Shown here one piece after another: positions 1 through 9,318 of a stretch of DNA of 64,000 nucleotides. A program made the position numbers and the translations under genes. Position 1 is the stretch's first letter; each line of letters starts with the position of its first letter. The DNA is from Pedobacter chitinilyticus (GTDB lineage Bacteria; Bacteroidota; Bacteroidia; Sphingobacteriales; Sphingobacteriaceae), in assembly GCF_003313385.1 (NCBI RefSeq), contig NZ_QMHN01000007.1, positions 26,673 through 90,672 on the forward strand, written 5' to 3'. The notes under the pieces are model-generated. The model was not told where the DNA came from. It did no database searches and worked only from the letters and a program-made list of their open reading frames with translations.

Positions 1-1611
1 CATAATATCACCGATAGTTACATTGGTATATAAGCGAGTACAATTTGCTCTCTTTCTTACTTCATTTACATCATCTGCAGCTGCACTTGTTTCGCCTAAA
101 TAAAATTTAGCTTCTGCTCTTAACAAATAGGCTTCGGCCAAGCGATATAAATACCAATCTCCAATACTTCCCTTACTTGCTCCTTGGTACGCATTGCTAC
201 CTAAGTTAGCTTCCTGCTCTACATCGGTAATGTAAAGCTTGTAATGAGGCCATTGATAATAACTACGAATTGTATCTGTACATAAAATCGCATTGGTAGT
301 TGGATGGTATAAAGTAACATTCTGTCCGCGATTAGGAGATCCTGCGGTTGAATATTTCAGGTTTTCCATTTTCACCCAGTTACCTGAGCTTGTGCTATGT
401 CTAAGATCCGTAGCATCTTGCACGCCATTTACTACCCATAATTCATTTTGAGCAAAACCTGTCGGACGAATAGTACCAATACCACGTCCTAAGGCTCTAC
501 CATAATCTAAGTCAGCACGATAGTTGGCATTGTTACGAGCATAAAGATCCATCGCATTTCCGCCAGACGGAGTTTTTAAATTACCTGAATTATAAAGAGG
601 ACTAAAAATACGCATGGTAGCAAAGGCAATATTAGACTCAACACCACGGTTAGGCATCCCCATGATAACTTCTGTGTTCGCAGAAATCAACTTATTCTCT
701 GGACGATGTAAATCCCAAATGACATTTCTGGTAATGGTCCAAGTTGAAGGTTGAGCTCCAGGATAAAAAGTTCCGAAGTTATTTTTCATCAAAGCGTAAC
801 CAGATTGATTAATCAAGATATCTGCTTGGTCTTTTGCTTTTTGATACTGACCAGTTGCCAAATAGCATTTGATCAATAACATTCTACAGGCTCCCTTGTT
901 TACCATACCAATACTGGTCATGTCTTTTTGCTCGGGCACCCATTGTACAGCAAATTCCATATCTTTGGTAATCATTTCTAAGATGGCTGCCTTTTTAGTG
1001 CTTTTATAGTTTTGCTTAGGCACTTCCAGTAATTTGGTCACCAATGGCACATCTCCATATTGAAAAACTAGTCCAAAATAACGGAAAGCCCTATGGAAAT
1101 AAGCCCTGCCTTTATAGGCATTTTTAACCGCATCGCTTAATGTAGTTACCTTATCTACGTAAGAAATAATTGTATTGGCATATTTGATACCACTGTAAGT
1201 TTCGTCCCAGTAATGATTGATATAGTTACCATCATTACCACCTGGACCTCCTGCACCACCATTAGGCTGCAAACCGTCGGCGAAATTAAAATTCACACTA
1301 TTACCATCCACGTCAGATTTCCCATAAACTGCCAGGTCAGAAAACATATATTCTGTTCCTATAACTACCGAGTTGGTGTTAGAAGAAGTATTGGTCCAGT
1401 AAGAGCGTAAATGCCTATCGCTAATAGCCAAAGCGGCCTTTAAACCAGATTCAGTGCTAAATGTAGCTTCTGGTTCAAATATGGAAAGTGGATCTGGTTT
1501 AAGGAAAGCTTTCTTGCACCCTCCCATAAACATTAAACTACCTATAGAAACTGATAGCGTAAGTATTGATAAAGTTTTTTTGCTTTTATATTTAAGTAAG
1601 TTCATAGCCAT
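1..1611 (-). CDS. SusD/RagB-family outer-membrane lipoprotein, C-terminus cut by window edge
   Basis: This is the surface glycan-binding partner of the SusC receptor encoded just upstream. The frame is open from ATG 1611 to the window edge, giving about 537 residues with no stop, so the true C-terminus lies outside. A second ATG at 1605 is in frame, and I cannot choose between them. The N-terminus is a lipoprotein signal with lipobox MGGC followed by KKAFL, typical of SusD. The body has the family's look: an N-terminal segment with FSTESGLKAAL, TPR-like helices, and a C-terminal RLAEAYLLRAEA motif. The gene begins only 4 bases after the susC stop, so the two are cotranscribed. The exact glycan cannot be read from the sequence. 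Confidence 0.93.
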   Translation of the reverse strand, partial: MAMNLLKYKSKKTLSILTLSVSIGSLMFMGGCKKAFLKPDPLSIFEPEATFSTESGLKAALAISDRHLRSYWTNTSSNTNSVVIGTEYMFSDLAVYGKSDVDGNSVNFNFADGLQPNGGAGGPGGNDGNYINHYWDETYSGIKYANTIISYVDKVTTLSDAVKNAYKGRAYFHRAFRYFGLVFQYGDVPLVTKLLEVPKQNYKSTKKAAILEMITKDMEFAVQWVPEQKDMTSIGMVNKGACRMLLIKCYLATGQYQKAKDQADILINQSGYALMKNNFGTFYPGAQPSTWTITRNVIWDLHRPENKLISANTEVIMGMPNRGVESNIAFATMRIFSPLYNSGNLKTPSGGNAMDLYARNNANYRADLDYGRALGRGIGTIRPTGFAQNELWVVNGVQDATDLRHSTSSGNWVKMENLKYSTAGSPNRGQNVTLYHPTTNAILCTDTIRSYYQWPHYKLYITDVEQEANLGSNAYQGASKGSIGDWYLYRLAEAYLLRAEAKFYLGETSAAADDVNEVRKRANCTRLYTNVTIGDIM

Positions 1612-1615
1612 TTTT

Positions 1616-4600
1616 TTATAGGGTTACATTTAAACCAAGTGAGAATAAACGGGTCGCTAAACCTCCTGTTTCTGGATCACCATATTCCCAGTCTTTTTGC
1701 CATGTAGCTACATTACGCACAGAGCCAAAGACTTTCACTTTTTGGATATCCCATTTATTAGTGAGTTTAGCTGGCATGGTGTAACCAAAAGAGATATTCT
1801 CTAAACGTATAAATGAGCGGTTATATAACTTGCTTGCACTTGCGTTGGCAGGAGCCCTAGCATCCAATCTTGCATATTTATTGGTTGGGTTTTCTGGAGT
1901 CCAATATTCCTTTGCAAAGGTGTTATAGGCATAGGTAATTAGAGAACCTCCGTTATCTTGGTTAAGGTAATTGCCATCTAAACTTTTGTGACCCATGTAG
2001 GAGTAGATGTTGATGCCTAGGCTGAAGTTTTTGAAAAACGTAAAATCATTTCTTAACTGCCAATTGATTGGTGGCGCTGTTTGTCCTAAGAATTGTTTAT
2101 CATTATCATCGTAAACGGGTGTTGTGCTACCATCTGCATTTTTGATATCGTTAGCAGTGTAACTGTTTTGAACTTTAGGATCACCAGGACGTTGATTGTA
2201 TCTTGCAGCTTCGGTAGCTTCATTAGCTTGCCAAATTCCAGTTACACGGTGGCTCCATATTTGACTAATCGGTTTGCCAATAAACCAGTTATTAACAGGA
2301 TCATTTACCTCTTTACGTCCTATTACATTTCCAGCTGCATCTAACACATTTTCGTATTCGTTGTAAATATGTAAGATTTTGTTTTGGTTATAAGAAAAGG
2401 TCAAACTTGTTCTCCATTCGAAGTTATTTTTCTTCATATTCAAGGTACTGATTGAAAAATCAAACCCTCTATTTTGTACTTCTCCAAGATTAGTGATGAT
2501 ATTACCAAATCCAGTAAATCCTGGAAGACGTTGAAACATGATCATGTCATGTGTCTTCATCGAATAATACTCAAAAGTACCAGTAATGCGATCGTTAAAG
2601 AAACCAAAATCAAGGCCTAAATTTAACGAAGCTGTTTTCTCCCATTCTAAGTTAGGATTGGCTAATCTATCTACCAACAAGTACTTCACTTCCTCCATAC
2701 CACTACCTACAATATAACCCATGGTTTGCCCTAAACCAGAGCCTAAATTAGACAACATCACATAGGGATCTGATAAAGACCTGTTACCATTTTCGCCATA
2801 AGAAACACGTAACTTACCAAAAGACATTGGCTTCCAGTTAAAGAATTTTTCATTGGTAAAATTCCAAGCTAAGGCTACCGCTGGGAAATTTGCGTAAGGA
2901 TTGTTTTGACCAAATGCAGAATAACCATCACGACGCATAGAAGCCGTGATCATATAGCGATCATCGTAAGAATAGAAAACCCTTGCTAACAAACCATTAG
3001 CAGTTTGGCGACTATCGTAACTAGAAATGTTATTATTTGCTCTTGTTCCGTTGGCAACATTATGGAAACCCAAGGCGTCAGAAGGCAAAATGTTTCTTGC
3101 TTCTATTCTTTCTTGCCAATATCTACGTTCTTCTGCCTCTTGAACCAAAGTTACATTTAAGCGGTGCTTGGTGCCGAAAGTATGCTCCCAGTTCAAAGTA
3201 TTATTTAAGTTCCAATCTAAACTTTTGGAAGTCTCACGATCAACCCCACGGTTAACTGGCAAAGATTCTGGCAAAGCAGCAGACATAAAATAACGATTGT
3301 AGAACCATTGGAAACGAGGAGAAGCATTAAATGAATAAGTGATATTGAAAGGTAACTTCACTTTCGCATTGAAGATCGTATTTAACACATTATAACCTCT
3401 CTCCAACTCTAAATACTGTCTATCAAAATCGTAATTTACCCCTCTTTTGATACTACCGTCACTCATTGGGAATTGCACTAAATTACCATTATCATCTTTA
3501 TAACGACTAAAGGGCGAGTTACGGATTTGGTTAGCATCCCAATAGTTTAAACCCAAACCAGGTGTTAAATCGCCGTCGCTGCGGTTTTGAAAATTCACAT
3601 TTGCACCTATTTCCAGCCATTTATTTACTTTTCCTTCTAATTTTAAATTAGAACGAATGGCTTTATAATTATTATAGTTTACCGCTCCTTCATTCTCAAG
3701 GTAGCCCATAGACATATAATAATTCATATTATCACTCGCTCCCGAAACGCTAGCATTATAATCTCTATTAAGACCAGTACGGAAAGTATGGTCATACCAG
3801 TCAAAAGTTCTTCCAGCTAAATAATCATTTAAAATACCGCCTTCATTTAAGGTTAAACGTTTCGCATAAATACTAGCATCAGATTCGCCAGCGACATTAG
3901 TGGTATAGGCTCTCCATTGCGCTAACGTAATTCCGTACTTCCCAATATTGGCTGGATTGTCGTATAAACCAGGCTTAGCTACCGTAGCAGCCGACCTATA
4001 TGCTTCATAATTACCTGTAGCAGGGTTAATACCATAAGTATCTTTTTTATACCAGTCTTCACGATATTTCATATACTCGTCTGGTCCAAAAACTTCTCTA
4101 TATTCGCTCTTTACCGTAGTTCCTATGTTTGAACTAATATTAACTACAGGCTTACCTTGTTTACCTTTTTTGGTAGTGATGATAATTACGCCACTTGCAG
4201 CTCTAGAACCATATATCGCAGCCGCAGAAGCATCTTTCAATACATCAATTTGTCCGATATCATCAGGATTAACCTCAGAAAGTTCCCCATAAAAGATCAT
4301 GCCATCCAATACAATTAAAGGATCATTATGCCCTCCACCTGTATATACAGAACGCTGTCCACGCAATTGCATAGAACCTCCTCCTTTTGCTGAAGGATCA
4401 TAACCTACGCTTAAACCAGGAGTACCACGTAAAATGTCTTGTACTGTTTTTGGATTTTCGTTAGCTATTTTATCTGGTATAATTTGCACAATAGAGCCCG
4501 TAAGATCTTTTTTCCTCATACTACCATAACCTACCACCACCACATCGTTAAGGTTTTGTGCGCTCTCTTTAAGTGATACATTATATACTGTTGCTGAGGT

Positions 4601-4882
4601 CAGGGTAACTTCCTGCTTTTCGTAACCGATAGAGGAAATCTCCAAAATACCAGTAGCGGGTACTTTCAAGGCAAATTTACCTTCCGCATCTGTACTGATG
4701 CCATTAGTAGAGTTTTTCAGTTTTACCGCGACACCAGGCAAAGTTGCACCTGTTGATGCATCTTTAACGGTACCACTAATTACACGAGTGGCATCTTGAG
4801 CCATCCCTTCCTCTAGTCCTATCCCTACTAGCAGAAGAAAGATCAAGAACACTAATCGTACTTGCGTAAAATTTCTGTTCAT
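1616..4882 (-). CDS. SusC/RagA-family TonB-linked outer-membrane receptor
   Basis: This is the outer-membrane porin that imports oligosaccharides, working with the SusD lipoprotein downstream. It has 1088 residues, normal for the family. Residues 1-28 are a signal peptide ending at GMAQ. A carboxypeptidase-regulatory-like domain (about 34-110) is followed by the SusC signature VVVVGYGSMRKKDLTGS, then the plug with DASAAAIYGSRAASGVI near residue 220, then the long beta-barrel. The ATG at 4882 is supported by the signal peptide. There is no FecR or anti-sigma gene next to it, so control by an ECF sigma factor is not indicated. A palindromic operator candidate lies at 4913-4935, about 30 bases upstream of the start. 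Proximity to araBDA and beta-galactosidases suggests an arabinose- and galactose-containing polymer as substrate (inference). Confidence 0.95.
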   Translation of the reverse strand: MNRNFTQVRLVFLIFLLLVGIGLEEGMAQDATRVISGTVKDASTGATLPGVAVKLKNSTNGISTDAEGKFALKVPATGILEISSIGYEKQEVTLTSATVYNVSLKESAQNLNDVVVVGYGSMRKKDLTGSIVQIIPDKIANENPKTVQDILRGTPGLSVGYDPSAKGGGSMQLRGQRSVYTGGGHNDPLIVLDGMIFYGELSEVNPDDIGQIDVLKDASAAAIYGSRAASGVIIITTKKGKQGKPVVNISSNIGTTVKSEYREVFGPDEYMKYREDWYKKDTYGINPATGNYEAYRSAATVAKPGLYDNPANIGKYGITLAQWRAYTTNVAGESDASIYAKRLTLNEGGILNDYLAGRTFDWYDHTFRTGLNRDYNASVSGASDNMNYYMSMGYLENEGAVNYNNYKAIRSNLKLEGKVNKWLEIGANVNFQNRSDGDLTPGLGLNYWDANQIRNSPFSRYKDDNGNLVQFPMSDGSIKRGVNYDFDRQYLELERGYNVLNTIFNAKVKLPFNITYSFNASPRFQWFYNRYFMSAALPESLPVNRGVDRETSKSLDWNLNNTLNWEHTFGTKHRLNVTLVQEAEERRYWQERIEARNILPSDALGFHNVANGTRANNNISSYDSRQTANGLLARVFYSYDDRYMITASMRRDGYSAFGQNNPYANFPAVALAWNFTNEKFFNWKPMSFGKLRVSYGENGNRSLSDPYVMLSNLGSGLGQTMGYIVGSGMEEVKYLLVDRLANPNLEWEKTASLNLGLDFGFFNDRITGTFEYYSMKTHDMIMFQRLPGFTGFGNIITNLGEVQNRGFDFSISTLNMKKNNFEWRTSLTFSYNQNKILHIYNEYENVLDAAGNVIGRKEVNDPVNNWFIGKPISQIWSHRVTGIWQANEATEAARYNQRPGDPKVQNSYTANDIKNADGSTTPVYDDNDKQFLGQTAPPINWQLRNDFTFFKNFSLGINIYSYMGHKSLDGNYLNQDNGGSLITYAYNTFAKEYWTPENPTNKYARLDARAPANASASKLYNRSFIRLENISFGYTMPAKLTNKWDIQKVKVFGSVRNVATWQKDWEYGDPETGGLATRLFSLGLNVTL

Positions 4883-4912
4883 AATTTGAATTGGTTTATA
4901 AATGGTTAATCA

Positions 4913-4935
4913 ATAAATGTTTGTTTGACGTTTAT
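4913..4935. promoter_or_regulatory. Operator candidate, copy 1 (susC side)
   Basis: ATAAATGT, a 7-base spacer, then ACGTTTAT. The arms are inverted repeats with one mismatch. It lies about 30 bases upstream of the susC start codon. The same 8-7-8 layout recurs at 5075-5103, 5361-5383 and 18819-18845. Confidence 0.65.
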
Positions 4936-5074
4936 AAGTCCGAGCCGACTAGATCTTCCCTTTTATTGAAAAGGTTAATTGTTCATTCACGAAAGATTCA
5001 GATAAATACTCGGTTATTACATCGCCACTAAGGCATTGTTAGTACTAAGTTAGAAAAAGATAAATTAACACCAA

Positions 5075-5103
5075 ATTATAAACGTCCTTTTAACGTTTAT
5101 AAT
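5075..5103. promoter_or_regulatory. Operator candidate, copy 2 (perfect 11-bp arms)
   Basis: ATTATAAACGT, spacer CCTTTTA, ACGTTTATAAT. The arms are perfect 11-base inverted repeats with a 7-base spacer. The site lies in the middle of the susC/araB divergent region, so it could act on both promoters. It is the best-conserved member of the set. Confidence 0.75.
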
Positions 5104-5360
5104 CAATAAACAACTAATTATCAGATAATTAATTTTTTATAAAACTTTCACTTAAAGTTAACATAACACTATATTGACACAACTAAATGACATAAAGACA
5201 AGGCGATCAAGCACTTTATTCTTTAACACAGTATAGAAAGAGATCTTTAGTTCTACTCTTCGTTATTAACTAATTATCGCTCTCCCCTATCGGCTACTTT
5301 TGACATTCCAAAACTTCAACTTTTTTAGTTTTTTATAAAAACTTTTCATTTTGAAAAAAA

Positions 5361-5383
5361 ATAAACGTTATTTAGACATTTAA
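5361..5383. promoter_or_regulatory. Operator candidate, copy 3 (araB side)
   Basis: ATAAACGT, 7-base spacer TATTTAG, then ACATTTAA. The right arm differs from the perfect arm at two positions. It ends 6 bases before the araB ATG, so a bound protein would overlap the translation start region or block transcription. Confidence 0.55.
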
Positions 5384-5389
5384 AATTAT

Positions 5390-7093
5390 ATGAACATAAC
5401 CAAATATGTAATCGGTATCGACTACGGTTCAGACTCAGTGCGTTCCATCATCGTAGATGCAGCTAACGGAAAAGAAATTTCGTCGGCAGTGCATTATTAC
5501 AAAAGATGGAAACAAGGTTTATTCTGCAACCCTTCATTAAATCAATTCAGACAACACCCACTGGATTATATAGAAGGGCTAGAAGAATCTATTAAAGCGT
5601 GTCTCGCTAAAGTTGATCACTTAGCTATTGCAAAAGACATCAAAGGAATTTCTATAGACACCACAGGTTCTACCCCTGTGGCAGTTGACAAGAATGGCAC
5701 ACCACTAGCGCTGACCACAGATTTTGAAGACAATCCCAATGCCATGTTTGTATTGTGGAAAGATCATACGGCTGTAAAAGAGGCTGCAGAAATTAATGCT
5801 CATGCAGCAAATGCTGAGGTGAACTATTTGCAAAACGTAGGTGGAATCTATTCTTCTGAATGGTTTTGGGCCAAATTACTACACATTCTTAGAAACGATG
5901 AAAAAGTGAAAAGCGCTTGTTTTTCATGGGTAGAGCATTGCGACTGGATTCCTTTTCTGTTAACTGGTGGATCTGATGCAAAAAAAATCAAGAGAAGCAG
6001 ATGTGCAGCTGGGCATAAGGCCTTATGGTCAGAAGAATTTGGCGGCTTGCCTCCCAATGATTTCTTTTCAGGAATAGACCCGCTATTAAGCGGCTTTACC
6101 AACAACTTATTTCACGAAACTTATACCTCTGATAAAGCTGCTGGGCAAATTAGTACAGCGTGGGCAGAGCGATTAGGCCTGCCCAAAGACGTAGTGATAG
6201 GCGTAGGTGCATTTGATGCACACATGGGCGCAGTAGGAGGCCAAATTGAGCCTTATCATCTCTGCAAAATTATGGGAACCAGCACTTGCGATATTTTAAT
6301 TGCTCCCACAGAGGATATCAACAATAGAACCATCAAAGGAATTTGCGGTCAAGTTAATGGGTCCGTCATCCCAGGAATGTTAGGTCTTGAAGCTGGCCAA
6401 TCGGCCTTTGGAGATGTATACGCTTGGTTTAAAAGCTTGTTAAGCTGGCCGCTACAGCAATTACAAAATTCTACATTGATCAATACGGAAACGGCTATTG
6501 CACTTAAACATGAAATAGAAGACCATCTTATCAAGGAGTTAAGTACCCAAGCAAGTCAATTATCAGATTCAGAAAGTATAGAAATTGCCGTGGATTGGCT
6601 AAATGGTCGACGTACTCCAGATGCCAATCAAGAATTGAAGGCAAGCATTGCGGGACTCAGCTTAGCTTCTGATGCGCCTCGTATTTTTAGAGCTCTGGCA
6701 GAGGCAACGTGTTTTGGTGCTAAAAGTATTGTAGAACGTTTTGAAGAGGAAGGTGTGCCCGTAAAAGGTATTATTGGCATTGGCGGCGTAGCCAAAAAAT
6801 CTCCTTACATCATGCAAATGATGGCTGATGTTTTAGAAATGCCCATCAGGATACAAAGATCGGAACAAACCTGCGCTTTAGGAGCTGCCATGTTTGCTGC
6901 AGTTGCAGCGGGTATTTATGCCTCTGTAGAAGATGCTGTAAAAGCCATGGGAACTGGTTTTGAAAAAATTTACACGTCAAATATCGATAAGCAAAACCTC
7001 TATCGTAAGCAATATTTAAGATATAAAGCATTAGGCCGATTTACAGAACACTCACTTAAAGTCAACGAATATGAGCAAGTATCAACATATTAA
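5390..7093 (+). CDS. araB: L-ribulokinase
   Basis: It phosphorylates L-ribulose to L-ribulose 5-phosphate, the second step of L-arabinose catabolism in the cytoplasm. The 567 residues match the usual AraB length. It is an FGGY-family kinase: an N-terminal actin-like fold with IGIDYGSDSVRS near residues 8-19, the segment QNVGGIYSSEWFWAKL typical of ribulokinase, MGTSTCDIL in the middle, and the C-terminal ATP-side motif IIGIGGVAKKSPYIMQMMAD. It is the first gene of a tight operon; araD starts inside its last 23 bases. Operator copy 3 lies directly upstream. Other FGGY kinases (xylulokinase, glycerol kinase) are unlikely because araD and araA follow. Confidence 0.96.
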   Translation: MNITKYVIGIDYGSDSVRSIIVDAANGKEISSAVHYYKRWKQGLFCNPSLNQFRQHPLDYIEGLEESIKACLAKVDHLAIAKDIKGISIDTTGSTPVAVDKNGTPLALTTDFEDNPNAMFVLWKDHTAVKEAAEINAHAANAEVNYLQNVGGIYSSEWFWAKLLHILRNDEKVKSACFSWVEHCDWIPFLLTGGSDAKKIKRSRCAAGHKALWSEEFGGLPPNDFFSGIDPLLSGFTNNLFHETYTSDKAAGQISTAWAERLGLPKDVVIGVGAFDAHMGAVGGQIEPYHLCKIMGTSTCDILIAPTEDINNRTIKGICGQVNGSVIPGMLGLEAGQSAFGDVYAWFKSLLSWPLQQLQNSTLINTETAIALKHEIEDHLIKELSTQASQLSDSESIEIAVDWLNGRRTPDANQELKASIAGLSLASDAPRIFRALAEATCFGAKSIVERFEEEGVPVKGIIGIGGVAKKSPYIMQMMADVLEMPIRIQRSEQTCALGAAMFAAVAAGIYASVEDAVKAMGTGFEKIYTSNIDKQNLYRKQYLRYKALGRFTEHSLKVNEYEQVSTY

Positions 7094-7772
7094 AGAGGAA
7101 GCTTATCAGGCAAATATGCAGCTTCCTGAGCTGAATTTAGTACTATTCACCTTTGGTAATGTAAGTGCCGTTGATAGAAAAGAAGGTGTTTTTGCCATTA
7201 AGCCAAGTGGTGTTCCTTATCCAGAACTTAGCCCTGATGCCATGGTGATTGTAGATTTTGACGGCAATACTGTGGAGGGGAGTTTAAGACCATCTTCCGA
7301 CACGAAAACACATGCTGTTTTATACAAAAATTGGGAAGATATTGGCGGAATTGTACATACCCATTCTACCCATGCCACTGCTTGGGCCCAGGCACAATGC
7401 GCTGTTCCTATTTTTGGCACCACCCACGCAGATCATCTAACCGTTGACATTCCGTGTGCGCCACCAATGGATGATAAAATGATTAAAGGAAACTACGAGT
7501 ATGAAACTGGCTTTCAAATCATTGATCATTTCAACTCGCTAAAATTAAGCTATAAGGAAGTGGAAATGATATTAGTGGGAAACCACGCTCCATTTACTTG
7601 GGGAAAAACTGCCGCCAAAGCGGTTTACAATAGTGCAGTGCTGGAATCAGTGGCGGAAATGGCATTGCTCACCAGACAAATTAATCCAATGACACCTCGC
7701 TTAAAGCAAGCCTTGATCCAAAAACATTTCGAACGCAAACACGGCCCCGATTCCTACTACGGCCAATCTTAA
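7071..7772 (+). CDS. araD: L-ribulose-5-phosphate 4-epimerase
   Basis: It converts L-ribulose 5-phosphate to D-xylulose 5-phosphate, which enters the pentose phosphate pathway. The 233 residues match the class II aldolase/epimerase family. Visible features are the phosphate-binding LRPSSDTKTH, the zinc ligands in GIVHTHSTHATAW, the later histidine in LVGNHAPFTWGK, and the C-terminal YYGQ ending found in AraD. The ATG at 7071 overlaps the end of araB by 23 bases, which suggests translational coupling. The araA gene follows after 32 bases. Confidence 0.96.
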   Translation: MSKYQHIKEEAYQANMQLPELNLVLFTFGNVSAVDRKEGVFAIKPSGVPYPELSPDAMVIVDFDGNTVEGSLRPSSDTKTHAVLYKNWEDIGGIVHTHSTHATAWAQAQCAVPIFGTTHADHLTVDIPCAPPMDDKMIKGNYEYETGFQIIDHFNSLKLSYKEVEMILVGNHAPFTWGKTAAKAVYNSAVLESVAEMALLTRQINPMTPRLKQALIQKHFERKHGPDSYYGQS

Positions 7773-7804
7773 AATCTAAATAAATAATTAACCAATATAA
7801 ACTA

Positions 7805-9307
7805 ATGATCAACTTAAAAAATCTTGAAGTCTGGTTTATCACCGGAAGTCAAAATCTATATGGCGAGGAAACGCTTAAGCAAGTGAGTAAGCATGCTCAA
7901 ATTGTAGCCGATGGCATCAATAATGCCAAACAAGTTTCTGTTACAGTAGTGTATAAACCAATTGTAAAAACCACTGACGAAATTTTCGAAACGCTACAAC
8001 AGGCCAATGTAGCACCAAACTGTATCGGTATCATCACTTGGATGCACACCTTTTCTCCTGCTAAAATGTGGATTAGAGGATTAAGTATCCTACAAAAACC
8101 GCTATTACACTTACACACCCAGTTTAATCGTGATCTTCCTTGGGATACCATTGATATGGATTTTATGAATTTAAACCAAAGCGCACATGGTGATCGCGAA
8201 TTTGGTTTCATGGTAAGCAGATTGCGTAAAAACCGTAAAGTGGTGGTTGGTCACTGGCAAGATGAGGAGGCTCTTAACCAAATAGATGTTTGGGCCCGTG
8301 CCGCAGCTGGTTGGCATGATTGGCAAGGTGCTAAATTCGTAAGATTTGGAGACAATATGCGCTTTGTTGCCGTAACCGATGGTGATAAAGTAGAAGCCGA
8401 AAAGCAATTCGGTTTCTCAGTAAACACTTATGCCATAGGAGATTTAGTAACAGTGATTAATGCTATCCCAGATCAAACCGTTAATGAATTGGTAAAAATC
8501 TACGAAGAAACTTACGAGATGGATGCCAGTTTAAAAGCTGGCGGTAAAAAGCATCTATCGGTATTTGAAGCGGCTAAAATTGAATTGGGCCTTCGTAAGT
8601 TTCTGGAAGATGGTGGCTTTAAAGGTTTCTCCGATACTTTCGAAGACCTACATGGAATGGTTCAACTACCAGGTTTAGCCGTTCAACGACTAATGGCGGA
8701 TGGCTACGGCTTTGCAGGCGAAGGCGATTGGAAAACTGCCGCACTAGTACGTGCAAGCAAGGTAATGGGCGTTGGTCTCGAGGGCACGAGTGCATTTATG
8801 GAAGATTATACCTATCACTTTGACCCCGCAAATTCAATGGTATTGGGCTCGCACATGCTTGAAGTTGATGCCGCTTTAGCCAATGAAAAACCAAAATTAG
8901 AAGTACATCCTTTAGGTATTGGTGGAAAGGCTGACCCAGCTCGTTTAGTATTTAATGTGAATGGTGGTGCGGCTCTAAATGCATCCGTAATTGATATGGG
9001 CAATCGCTTTAGGCTAATTGTGAACGAAGTTGAAGCAGTTGAAGCACCACATGATCTTCCAAAATTGCCTGTAGCTAGAGTACTATGGAAACCTTTGCCC
9101 GATATGAAAACAGGCTGTGCTGCATGGATTTATGCTGGTGGCGCACACCATACGGTATATAGTCAATGTCTTACTACTGCACATTTTCTAGATTTTGCTA
9201 ATATTGCAGGAATAGAATATATAAACATTGGTGCCGAAACGAAATTAGAACAGTTTAGAAATGAACTGCATTGGAACGACACTTTTTATCAACTACAAAC
9301 CAGATAA
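7805..9307 (+). CDS. araA: L-arabinose isomerase
   Basis: It isomerises L-arabinose to L-ribulose, the first step of the pathway. It has 500 residues, the normal AraA length, and begins with NLEVWFITGSQNLYGEETL, a clear family signature. The metal and catalytic residues are visible: Glu in GFAGEGDWKTAAL, Glu in FMEDYTYHFD, His in LGSHMLEV, and the His pair in GGAHHTVYS. It is the third gene of the operon and the symporter follows after 11 bases. No signal peptide is present, as expected for a cytoplasmic enzyme. Confidence 0.97.
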   Translation: MINLKNLEVWFITGSQNLYGEETLKQVSKHAQIVADGINNAKQVSVTVVYKPIVKTTDEIFETLQQANVAPNCIGIITWMHTFSPAKMWIRGLSILQKPLLHLHTQFNRDLPWDTIDMDFMNLNQSAHGDREFGFMVSRLRKNRKVVVGHWQDEEALNQIDVWARAAAGWHDWQGAKFVRFGDNMRFVAVTDGDKVEAEKQFGFSVNTYAIGDLVTVINAIPDQTVNELVKIYEETYEMDASLKAGGKKHLSVFEAAKIELGLRKFLEDGGFKGFSDTFEDLHGMVQLPGLAVQRLMADGYGFAGEGDWKTAALVRASKVMGVGLEGTSAFMEDYTYHFDPANSMVLGSHMLEVDAALANEKPKLEVHPLGIGGKADPARLVFNVNGGAALNASVIDMGNRFRLIVNEVEAVEAPHDLPKLPVARVLWKPLPDMKTGCAAWIYAGGAHHTVYSQCLTTAHFLDFANIAGIEYINIGAETKLEQFRNELHWNDTFYQLQTR

Positions 9308-9318
9308 ACCAACAAACT

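Larger units (their letters stand above)
4883..5389. promoter_or_regulatory. Divergent regulatory region between susC and araB
   Basis: This 507-base AT-rich gap separates the leftward susCD operon from the rightward arabinose operon and holds no plausible gene. It contains three copies of one inverted repeat, listed separately: one near susC, one central and one against araB. A rightward TAnnTTTG match (TACTTTTG, 5295-5302) could be the -7 element for araB, but I see no good -33 element in front of it. Confidence 0.6.
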